Of a stretch of DNA of 6,364 bases, positions 1-4,972 are shown in pieces; position 1 is the stretch's first letter, and the number at the start of each line of letters is the position of its first letter. A program made the translations under genes and the position numbers. The notes under the pieces are model-generated. The model did not search any database. It saw nothing but the letters and a program-made list of their open reading frames with translations, and was not told the origin of the DNA. The DNA is from an uncultured Bacilli bacterium (GTDB taxonomy: Bacteria > Bacillota_I > Bacilli_A > RF39 > UBA660): positions 1 through 6,364 of the forward strand of contig CAKPAK010000069.1 in assembly GCA_934132915.1 (NCBI GenBank). Reading direction: 5' to 3'.

Positions 1-1466
1 ATGGGCATAATATTCGTCATGAGATATTTGGAAGAAGTAAGAGTATATATAGTATTTATAAGAAACTTTCTAAGGGAAAGAAGTTTAATGATATTTATGA
101 TATTTTGGCACTTCGTGTTTTGGTTGATACGGAGCAAGAGTGTTATTTGGCTTTGGGGTTGATTCATTCTAAGTATAAACCAGTTCCTAATCGTTTTAAG
201 GATTATATTGCGATGCCTAAGACCAATCTTTATCAATCTTTGCATACGACGGTATTTGGGGTTGATGGGAAGTTATTTGAGATTCAGATTCGTACTTTTG
301 AGATGCATAAGGTTGCAGAGTATGGTATTGCTTCTCATTGGTCTTATAAAGCGCATGGAAGTGTGAAAACGGTGAGAGATTCGATGGAAGCAAAGTTACA
401 GATTTTTAGAAGTATTATGGAACTTAATGAAGAATCGGATACTTCAGAAGAATTTATTCATAGTATTAAGCAAGATGTTTTAACGAATGATTCTATTTAT
501 GTTTATACTCCTAAGGGGGATGTGATTGAACTTCCTGAGGGAGCAACACCGGTTGATTTTGCTTATAAGGTTCATAGTGAGGTTGGAAATACTTTGGTTG
601 GTGCAATTGTAAATGAAAATATTGTTCCTCTTGATTATCATTTGAAGACGGGAGATATTATTAAGGTTAATACGAATAAGGGAAGTAGGGGACCGAATAA
701 GGATTGGTTAAATTTTGTTATTACGAGTCAGGCTAAAAATAAGATTAAGTCTTTTTATAGTAGGTTAGATAAGGATGAGAGTTTATCTAAAGGACAAGAG
801 CTATTACAAGTGGAATTAAGAAAGAGCGGTTTGTCTATTCATGATAGTTTGTCTGGGGAGAATTTGAATTTGATCTTAGATGAATTTAATTTGAAGAATT
901 TGAATGAGTTATATTTTTCGATTGGGACTTCGAAGATTACTTCGCAAGCTGTTGTTAAGGTATTAAAAAAACAAGAGGAAAAAGAGGATTTAGCCCTTCG
1001 GATTCGTGAGGGTTCTAGTCGTCCGATAGTGAGTAAGAATGATATTTTAGTGGAGGGGCTTGATGATATTAAAGTTAATTTAAGTGGATGTTGCAAACCT
1101 ATTCCGGGAGATAAAATTATTGGTTATATTACTAAGGGTTCTGGAATTACGGTTCATCGTGCTTCTTGTCAGAATGTTGGAAATTTAGATGATCGATTAA
1201 TTCAAGTAAAGTGGAATAATACGCTGAATAAAAAGTATTTTACAGATTTAATTATTCATACAAATACTTCTGATAATTTATTAGATATTATTACAAAAGC
1301 TAGTTTAAATCATATTACAATTGATGGGATTTCTACCATTAATAAAAGTGAGTATAAAGTTTATCGTTTAACTGTTTTGGTAGAAGATGTGGAAAAATTA
1401 AATAAATTTATTGTTGATTTGAGTAATCTTTCGTTTACCTTAAAAGTAGAAAGATTATTGAAGTAA
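1..1466 (+). CDS. rel: Bifunctional-type (p)ppGpp synthetase/hydrolase Rel, 5'-truncated by window edge
   Basis: This cytoplasmic stringent-response enzyme transfers pyrophosphate from ATP to GDP/GTP; family members with an HD domain also hydrolyse (p)ppGpp. The first whole codon is at 3 and 487 residues are visible. The frame is already coding at the edge (GRSKSIYSIYKK, then IYDILALRV), so roughly 240 N-terminal residues, including the HD hydrolase domain, should lie upstream; the TTG at 105 is internal. Numbering from position 3, the synthetase part has RFKD at 64-67, the RxKD form typical of bifunctional Rel rather than EXDD RelA, then YQSLHTT and EIQIRT with its catalytic Glu93. A TGS domain follows at about 161-224, a zinc-finger/conserved-Cys domain (CC at 363-364, His385, Cys389), and a C-terminal ACT domain at about 409-487. 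No domain is broken. Family assignment is very sure; presence of the HD domain is inferred. Confidence 0.97.
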   Translation, partial: GHNIRHEIFGRSKSIYSIYKKLSKGKKFNDIYDILALRVLVDTEQECYLALGLIHSKYKPVPNRFKDYIAMPKTNLYQSLHTTVFGVDGKLFEIQIRTFEMHKVAEYGIASHWSYKAHGSVKTVRDSMEAKLQIFRSIMELNEESDTSEEFIHSIKQDVLTNDSIYVYTPKGDVIELPEGATPVDFAYKVHSEVGNTLVGAIVNENIVPLDYHLKTGDIIKVNTNKGSRGPNKDWLNFVITSQAKNKIKSFYSRLDKDESLSKGQELLQVELRKSGLSIHDSLSGENLNLILDEFNLKNLNELYFSIGTSKITSQAVVKVLKKQEEKEDLALRIREGSSRPIVSKNDILVEGLDDIKVNLSGCCKPIPGDKIIGYITKGSGITVHRASCQNVGNLDDRLIQVKWNNTLNKKYFTDLIIHTNTSDNLLDIITKASLNHITIDGISTINKSEYKVYRLTVLVEDVEKLNKFIVDLSNLSFTLKVERLLK

Positions 1467-1529
1467 AATACTGATTTCTATTTTTCTAATGGAAAAAGGA
1501 TATTTTTGAAGAGGAAGGGATAAGGCAAC

Positions 1530-1549
1530 AAGGAAGCTGAATTCCTTTT
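1530..1549 (+). terminator. Weak terminator-like hairpin downstream of rel
   Basis: AAGGAA (1530-1535) can pair with TTCCTT (1542-1547) around a six-base loop, and the run continues to four T's. It lies 64 bases after the rel stop and is the nearest candidate end for that transcript. The stem is short and A/T-rich, so it would be a weak terminator at best; the larger hairpin at 1698-1779 is an alternative end. Confidence 0.3.
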
Positions 1550-1599
1550 AGGGTGAATTTTAAGTCGGTTCGTTTATTTTTGTGTAATTTTTATTTGTA

Positions 1600-1685
1600 T
1601 AGTGTTTGGTATTGTATTTTTAAGAAGTGAATTTTTTCGTGATAGTATTTGGTATGATATTTTTAAGAAGTTAAATTTTTCGTGA
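1600..1685. repeat. 43-bp imperfect tandem duplication
   Basis: Two directly adjacent copies, 1600-1642 and 1643-1685, match at 38 of 43 positions with no gap. The shared core includes TATTTTTAAGAAGT-like and TTTTTCGTGA segments. The five differences are at copy positions 5, 14, 15, 30 and 33; those at 14-15 turn TATTGT in copy 1 into the better -10-like TATGAT in copy 2 (1653-1658), preceded by TGG. It is non-coding and its purpose is unknown. Confidence 0.85.
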
Positions 1686-1697
1686 TTGGTTTATTTT

Positions 1698-1779
1698 AAA
1701 AAGCGATATTGAGAAGTGCATTTAAACTGGGAAGAGTGGGGATTAAAGCAAAATAGTTGAAGTACTTTATCGCTTTTTT
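1698..1779 (+). terminator. Large terminator-like folded element, possible small RNA 3' end
   Basis: AAAAAGCGATA (1698-1708) pairs perfectly with TATCGCTTTTT (1768-1778). After a five-base bulge (1709-1713) the stem continues as AAGTGC (1714-1719) with GTACTT (1762-1767, one G-U). A further TTTAA/TTAAA helix (1721-1725 with 1743-1747) would close a purine-rich loop. T-rich sequence (1774-1784, interrupted by one C) follows the G/C core, as in intrinsic terminators. The loop is longer than in a simple terminator, so this may end rel read-through, or it may be the body of a small RNA starting in the duplication just upstream. Confidence 0.5.
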
Positions 1780-1874
1780 CTTTTGCATTTCGAGGAGGAT
1801 TTCTTCTTTCCACACTTCTTTCTGTATATTAAAATATTTAAAAAAATTAAGGTTTGAGGAAAATTCTTTTGATA

Positions 1875-1911
1875 ATTTAATTCATGTTTTTTAGTTTTCA
1901 TGAACTTAAAT
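1875..1911. repeat. Inverted repeat, 12 bp arms with one bulge
   Basis: ATTTAATTCATG (1875-1886) is the reverse complement of CATGAA-C-TTAAAT (1899-1911) apart from one unpaired C at 1905. The 12-base spacer is almost all T. No T-run follows, so it does not look like an intrinsic terminator on the + strand. It lies about 180 bases upstream of the -35 box of the next gene and could be a protein-binding palindrome or a cruciform-forming sequence. Confidence 0.55.
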
Positions 1912-2091
1912 AAAAGATTAGGAATTATTTCTTATATCATTTTTATTTAAATTGTTTTTGGAGAGATGGTTATGAAAATTTAGAAGAGGAGTTTTGTATG
2001 GTGAGTGTTGTTGAATGGTATGACTTGATGCTCTTTTAGAAAATGATATTTTAAAAGTTAACTGACAATTGATAAAATGACTTATACGTAC

Positions 2092-2120
2092 TAGACAAAA
2101 GGGATTATTTGTGGTATAAT
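2092..2120 (+). promoter_or_regulatory. Sigma-A-type promoter for the tandem alarmone synthetase gene
   Basis: TAGACA (2092-2097, five of six to TTGACA), exactly 17 bases, then a perfect TATAAT (2115-2120) preceded by TGG at 2112-2114, an extended -10. The predicted transcription start is near 2127, giving a leader of about 50 bases. This is the strongest promoter match I see in the window and implies that the synthetase is transcribed independently of rel. Confidence 0.8.
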
Positions 2121-2160
2121 ACATCCTCGTTTAAAGAAGAATATAATCAAAATTATGTAT

Positions 2161-2166
2161 AGGAGG
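2161..2166 (+). promoter_or_regulatory. Shine-Dalgarno AGGAGG deciding between GTG 2174 and ATG 2177
   Basis: A perfect AGGAGG, extended by GGG, lies seven bases before GTG 2174 and ten before ATG 2177. Both spacings work; the ATG is preferred because ATG is the commoner start. The choice changes the protein by one residue. Confidence 0.75.
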
Positions 2167-2176
2167 GGGAAAAGTG

Positions 2177-3430
2177 ATGGAGGAATTAGCATTAATTTAT
2201 CAAATAACTTATGATAAGTTGAAATATAAGTTTGATTCTCTTTTTCGAGAATTGTCTCTTTTAGAAGAAAATAATCCTATTGAACATATTAAGTATCGGA
2301 TAAAGAAGATGGATAGTATAGAGGGAAAACTTCGTAAGAAAGGGAAAGAGGTTAATTTAGAGAATATTTTTGCTTTGAATGATATTGTTGGGGTTAGGAT
2401 TGTTTGCTCATTTTTAGATGATATGAATACAATTATTGAACGATTGAAAAGAGATCAAGAGTTTCGAATTTTAAGTTGTAAGAATTATGTTGATTCTCCG
2501 AAAGATAATGGTTATATGAGTTATCATTTGAATATTGAGGTTCCTATTTGTTTTCAAAATCAAATGATTAATGTTAAAGCAGAGATACAAGTTCGGACGA
2601 TGGCGATGGATATGTGGGCAAGTTTAGAACACAAGATTTGGTATAAGAAGGGAATTTCTCTTCCGGAAAAGATGTGTAACGAAATTCATGAGGTTGCTCA
2701 AGTTTGTCGTTTGATTGATGAGAGGCTTAATACGTTGTCTCAACAGGCTTCTTTTCATGAGAGTCGTAAGGGTGAGGTTTATCCTTTTATGTTGGATGAA
2801 CGCTACGAAATTGAGCGACTTAAGTATGAAGCTGCTTTACAAATTATCGAGGAAAAGATTAAGGTTATTTCTGATGAATCTAGTGTTCGTCATGTTGTGA
2901 ATCCGATTGAGCATATTAGATGCCGTTTAAAATCTAATGATTCTATTGCGATGAAGATTCAAAGAGAAGGTGGAGAGCTTCGTTTTGAATATCTTAAACA
3001 TTATGTTAATGATATTGCAGGGGTTAGAATTGTTTGTTCCTTTTTATCTGATTTAAAAGAATTGGTTACTTTGATTCAAAATGATCCTTCTATTACGGTT
3101 ATTAGTCGTAAGGATTATGTTGAAAATCCTAAAGAAAGTGGTTATCGTGCTTATCATTTGTTGGTCAGCGTTCCTGTTTATTTAAAAAGTGGAGTTGAGA
3201 ATGTTTCGGTTGAGATTCAGATTAGAACGATTGCAATGGATATGTGGGCAAGTTTGGAACATAAATTATGTTATCATAAAGATGTTTCACATAGTTTAAA
3301 AGGGGAACTTCATGATTTTGCTTCGGCAATTCATACAATAGACAAGAATATGGATCGTTGTATTTGGAAATCTAAGGAATTATTGGATTCAAAGAAGAAA
3401 GAAAAATCAAAATGTTTGGTTTGTCCATAA
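2177..3430 (+). CDS. Tandem small alarmone synthetase: two RelA/SpoT synthetase domains in one chain
   Basis: Predicted cytoplasmic (p)ppGpp synthetase of 417 residues (numbered from ATG 2177) with two complete RelP/RelQ-like domains and no HD, TGS or ACT domain. Domain 1: NPIEH 33-37, R41xK43, Asp69 and Arg74 in NDIVGVRI, G-loop GYMSYH 112-117, Glu136 in EIQVRT, then AMDMWASLEHK. Domain 2: NPIEH 242-246, R250xK252, Asp279, Arg284, GYRAYH 322-327, Glu346 in EIQIRT, and AMDMWASLEHK again. Each is preceded by a helix containing LKY. A hand alignment of the cores gives about 61 identities in 127, with equivalent residues 210 apart after one one-residue indel. Single-domain relatives are usually about 200-260 residues, so this is roughly double. 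Domain 1 has Met for the usual G-loop Arg and domain 2 has Ala for Ser. The tail ends CLVCP. It has its own promoter and terminator. Family is certain; activity of each half is inferred. Confidence 0.93.
   Translation: MEELALIYQITYDKLKYKFDSLFRELSLLEENNPIEHIKYRIKKMDSIEGKLRKKGKEVNLENIFALNDIVGVRIVCSFLDDMNTIIERLKRDQEFRILSCKNYVDSPKDNGYMSYHLNIEVPICFQNQMINVKAEIQVRTMAMDMWASLEHKIWYKKGISLPEKMCNEIHEVAQVCRLIDERLNTLSQQASFHESRKGEVYPFMLDERYEIERLKYEAALQIIEEKIKVISDESSVRHVVNPIEHIRCRLKSNDSIAMKIQREGGELRFEYLKHYVNDIAGVRIVCSFLSDLKELVTLIQNDPSITVISRKDYVENPKESGYRAYHLLVSVPVYLKSGVENVSVEIQIRTIAMDMWASLEHKLCYHKDVSHSLKGELHDFASAIHTIDKNMDRCIWKSKELLDSKKKEKSKCLVCP
2273..3283 (+). repeat. Intragenic duplication of the synthetase core (2273-2653 and 2900-3283)
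   Basis: The two stretches encode the same domain twice at about 48% amino-acid identity by hand count, but DNA identity is visible only in short blocks such as the ATGGATATGTGGGCAAGTTT shared around AMDMWASLEHK. The duplication is therefore old and both halves have been kept as intact reading frame. Residues shared by both halves but not by the single-domain relatives I recall, such as Met rather than Phe in MDMWASLEH, favour duplication of one ancestral gene over fusion of two different synthetases. Confidence 0.85.
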
Positions 3431-3476
3431 AAAGTTTTTCTTAAATTCATTTTTATTGATGGAGGAACTTTCTTTT
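3431..3476 (+). terminator. Intrinsic terminator after the tandem synthetase
   Basis: AAAGTTTTTCT (3431-3441) starts directly after the stop codon and pairs with GGAGGAACTTT (3461-3471) using three G-U pairs, with a 19-base AT-rich loop, followed by CTTTTT and further T-rich sequence. The stem is moderate in strength. The GGAGGAAC inside it resembles a Shine-Dalgarno site but has no usable start codon after it. Confidence 0.55.
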
Positions 3477-3517
3477 TAATTTTTGCATTTTCTTCTTTTT
3501 TTGACATATTTTTTAAT

Positions 3518-3523
3518 GGGTGG
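3518..3523 (+). promoter_or_regulatory. Atypical Shine-Dalgarno GGGTGG for the carboxypeptidase gene
   Basis: GGGTGG ends six bases before ATG 3530 and is the only purine-rich site in range, a weaker anti-SD match than the AGGAG(G) sites of the neighbouring genes. A five-codon frame (ATG 3516, MGGKK) ends in a TGA that overlaps this ATG by two bases, so the site sits inside it. Confidence 0.5.
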
Positions 3524-3529
3524 TAAAAA

Positions 3530-4705
3530 ATGAAGAAAATTTTTTTCTTTTTGCTTTTCTTTTCGTGGGGAATGACGGTATTTGCTTTAGAAAATTCTTC
3601 TCAGGATAATTCTTTAGAAGAGAAGAATAAACTTGAGTTAGCGCCTTCGGCTCGTAGTGCAATTTTATTTGAGGCAGATAGTGGAGAAGTTCTTTATGAA
3701 AAGAATGCTGATGAAAAGTTGGCGATGGCTTCTATGACAAAAATGATGACATTACTTTTGATTATGGAAGAAATTGAAAAAGGCAATTTAAAATGGGATG
3801 AAATGGTTACGGCATCAGAATATGCTGCTTCAATGGGGGGATCACAGATTTTCTTGGAAGTTGGGGAGCAAATGAGTGTTGAGGATTTGGTCAAAGGAAT
3901 TTGTATTGCTTCAGGGAATGATGCTAGTGTGGCGATGGCAGAAAAAATTGCTGGTACGGAAGAAAAGTTTGTTTCTTTGATGAATGAGCGGGCAAAAAAG
4001 TTACAACTTACTAATACTCATTTTGCAAATGCTTGTGGATTAGATAGTGATGATCATTACTCATCGGCGCGTGATATGGGGCTAATTGCTAAGGAATTAG
4101 TGAAGCATTCTGCAATTTTAAAGTATACAAGTACTTATGAAGATTATTTGAGGAAAGGAACGGATAAGAGCTTTTGGTTGGTGAATACCAATAAACTTGT
4201 TCGCTACTACCAAGGGGTAGATGGTTTAAAAACGGGATATACTAAAAATGCAGGGTACTGTATTACTACGACAGCGGAGAGAAATCATTTACGGTTTATT
4301 ACGGTGGTAATGGGAGAACCTACCTCTAGTGTTCGAAATCGTGAAGTTACGTCGATGTTAGATTATGGATTTAATCGTTATCAAAAAAAGAAAATATTTT
4401 TGAAAAATGATGTACTTGGGGAAGGAAAAGTACTTTTAGGGAAAAAAAGTACTGTTAAGGTTGTTCCAATGGAAGATGCTTTTGTTTTAGAAAATAAAGA
4501 TGAGGGAAAGAAAGATATTCGTTATGAAGTTAAATTATCTTCTCTTAAGGCACCACTTCGTGTTGGCGATGTTGTTGGAGAGGTTTCTTTGAAAGAAGAT
4601 GGTAAGGTATTTCAAAAAATTTCTTTAACTGTTCAAGAAGAAGTTCCTAAGATTGGTTTTTTTCTGGCTTATTGTCAGGAGTGGTTGAGTATGTTAAAGG
4701 GCTAA
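3530..4705 (+). CDS. Secreted D-alanyl-D-alanine carboxypeptidase (PBP5/DacA-DacF type, peptidase S11)
   Basis: Penicillin-binding DD-carboxypeptidase of 391 residues that removes the terminal D-Ala from peptidoglycan stem peptides at the outer face of the membrane. A signal peptide is clear: MKK, a Phe/Leu-rich core, and VFA at 17-19 with likely cleavage after Ala19. The three active-site motifs are present in order and spacing: SMTK at 68-71 (nucleophile Ser68), SGN at 128-130, and KTG at 234-236. HYSSARDMG around 176-184 is also typical. A PBP5 C-terminal beta domain covers about 287-370, and the last 18 residues (KIGFFLAYC and on) look like the amphipathic membrane anchor of this family. 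Length fits DacA/DacF; which paralogue it is cannot be told, so no symbol is given. It stands between its own terminator and that of the preceding gene. No defect is seen. Confidence 0.95.
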   Translation: MKKIFFFLLFFSWGMTVFALENSSQDNSLEEKNKLELAPSARSAILFEADSGEVLYEKNADEKLAMASMTKMMTLLLIMEEIEKGNLKWDEMVTASEYAASMGGSQIFLEVGEQMSVEDLVKGICIASGNDASVAMAEKIAGTEEKFVSLMNERAKKLQLTNTHFANACGLDSDDHYSSARDMGLIAKELVKHSAILKYTSTYEDYLRKGTDKSFWLVNTNKLVRYYQGVDGLKTGYTKNAGYCITTTAERNHLRFITVVMGEPTSSVRNREVTSMLDYGFNRYQKKKIFLKNDVLGEGKVLLGKKSTVKVVPMEDAFVLENKDEGKKDIRYEVKLSSLKAPLRVGDVVGEVSLKEDGKVFQKISLTVQEEVPKIGFFLAYCQEWLSMLKG

Positions 4706-4764
4706 GGGAAGATATTAGAAATGAATTAAAAATGAATTTTTTTGATTGGATTATATCGTTGTTG

Positions 4765-4806
4765 AAAAGGCAAAATTTTTAGAAATTTATGTCTTTTTTT
4801 GTTTTT
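4765..4806 (+). terminator. Strong intrinsic terminator after the carboxypeptidase gene
   Basis: AAAAGGCA (4765-4772) plus AAATTT (4773-4778) pairs with AAATTT (4783-4788) plus TGTCTTTT (4790-4797), with one G-U pair, one bulged A (4789) and a TTAG loop. It is followed by a run of T's broken by one G (to 4806). This is the clearest terminator in the window, so the next gene probably needs its own promoter. Confidence 0.8.
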
Positions 4807-4869
4807 GAGAGAAGAAGTTACATAAAATTCTATTTATTTTGATCAAAGATTCTTTACCGGTTATTTTTT

Positions 4870-4875
4870 TATAAT
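4870..4875 (+). promoter_or_regulatory. TATAAT box, possible distal promoter of the membrane protein gene
   Basis: A perfect TATAAT, but without a recognisable -35 at 16-18 bases (TTGATC at 4839-4844 is too far away). If used, transcription would start near 4882 and give a leader of about 90 bases carrying both small hairpins at 4893-4923. AT-richness makes chance TATAAT boxes common, so confidence is low. Confidence 0.3.
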
Positions 4876-4892
4876 AAAGATGAGTTTCCACT

Positions 4893-4923
4893 AAAGACAA
4901 TGTCTTTTTAGGCAATTCTATTG
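4893..4923 (+). other. Two consecutive small hairpins in the leader of the next gene
   Basis: AAAGAC (4893-4898) pairs with GTCTTT (4902-4907) over a three-base loop and runs into five T's (4905-4909), like a miniature terminator. GCAAT (4912-4916) then pairs with ATTGC (4920-4924) over the loop TCT. The short stems would be weak individually; they could act as an attenuator or an RNA-stability element, or be chance. Confidence 0.35.
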
Positions 4924-4949
4924 CTTTACTGGTTTTTTAAAATTATAAT
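4921..4949 (+). promoter_or_regulatory. Candidate proximal promoter of the membrane protein gene
   Basis: TTGCTT (4921-4926, three of six to TTGACA), 17 bases, then a perfect TATAAT (4944-4949). Transcription would start near 4956, leaving a leader of only about 17 bases that begins at the Shine-Dalgarno site. Either this box or the one at 4870-4875 is likely to serve the gene. Confidence 0.4.
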
Positions 4950-4956
4950 AATAAGT

Positions 4957-4963
4957 AGGAGAG
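4957..4963 (+). promoter_or_regulatory. Shine-Dalgarno AGGAGAG selecting ATG 4973
   Basis: AGGAGAG ends nine bases before the first of three consecutive ATG codons (4973, 4976, 4979). The first is best placed; the later two would be 12 and 15 bases away. Confidence 0.7.
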
Positions 4964-4972
4964 TGTTGTGAT

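Larger units (their letters stand above)
1467..2091. other. Long intergenic region without a recognisable gene
   Basis: No coding region here looks real. The + strand holds only short open stretches, the longest being 1914-2039, which ends in a 13-codon frame from ATG 1998 (MVSVVEWYDLMLF) with AGAGGAG at 1985-1991 in front. An open frame on the minus strand at 1918-2124 is low-complexity and runs across the next gene's promoter, so it is discounted. What is present is a 43-bp tandem duplication, a large terminator-like hairpin and a long inverted repeat, each listed separately. The length, the repeats and the scattered start and RBS-like motifs would fit either decayed sequence or a regulatory/RNA-coding spacer; the sequence alone does not decide. 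Confidence 0.6.

Noticed and set aside
105..107. TTG as the start of the Rel gene
   Set aside because: The frame is open and clearly conserved synthetase sequence from position 3, before this codon, so the gene is simply cut by the window edge.
839..1096. Minus-strand open frame inside rel
   Set aside because: It is an antisense shadow of well-conserved Rel coding sequence.
1918..2124. Minus-strand open frame of 68 codons
   Set aside because: Low-complexity composition, no convincing ribosome site, and it overlaps the strong + strand promoter at 2092-2120.
1467..2173. CRISPR array, insertion sequence, tRNA or known riboswitch in the long spacer
   Set aside because: Only two adjacent repeat copies without spacers, no transposase or terminal inverted repeats, no cloverleaf, and no T-box or other riboswitch core motif was found by eye.
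2177..3430. Toxic SAS of a toxin-antitoxin pair
   Set aside because: There is no adjacent small antitoxin-like gene; the neighbours are rel and a cell-wall enzyme, and both domains resemble housekeeping RelP/RelQ.
2177..3430. Two separate synthetase genes or a frameshift artefact
   Set aside because: The frame runs without a stop through both domains, and the linker (about residues 186-241) includes the helix that normally begins a synthetase domain, with no internal Shine-Dalgarno and start pair at its beginning.
3501..3529. TTGACA with TGG-TAAAAA 17 bases later as a promoter for the carboxypeptidase
   Set aside because: The -10 box would end at the ATG at 3530, so transcription would start inside the coding region. 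The true promoter was not identified.
3516..3533. Five-codon frame MGGKK overlapping the carboxypeptidase start
   Set aside because: It has no clear ribosome site of its own and is so short that chance is the simplest explanation, although translational coupling is conceivable.
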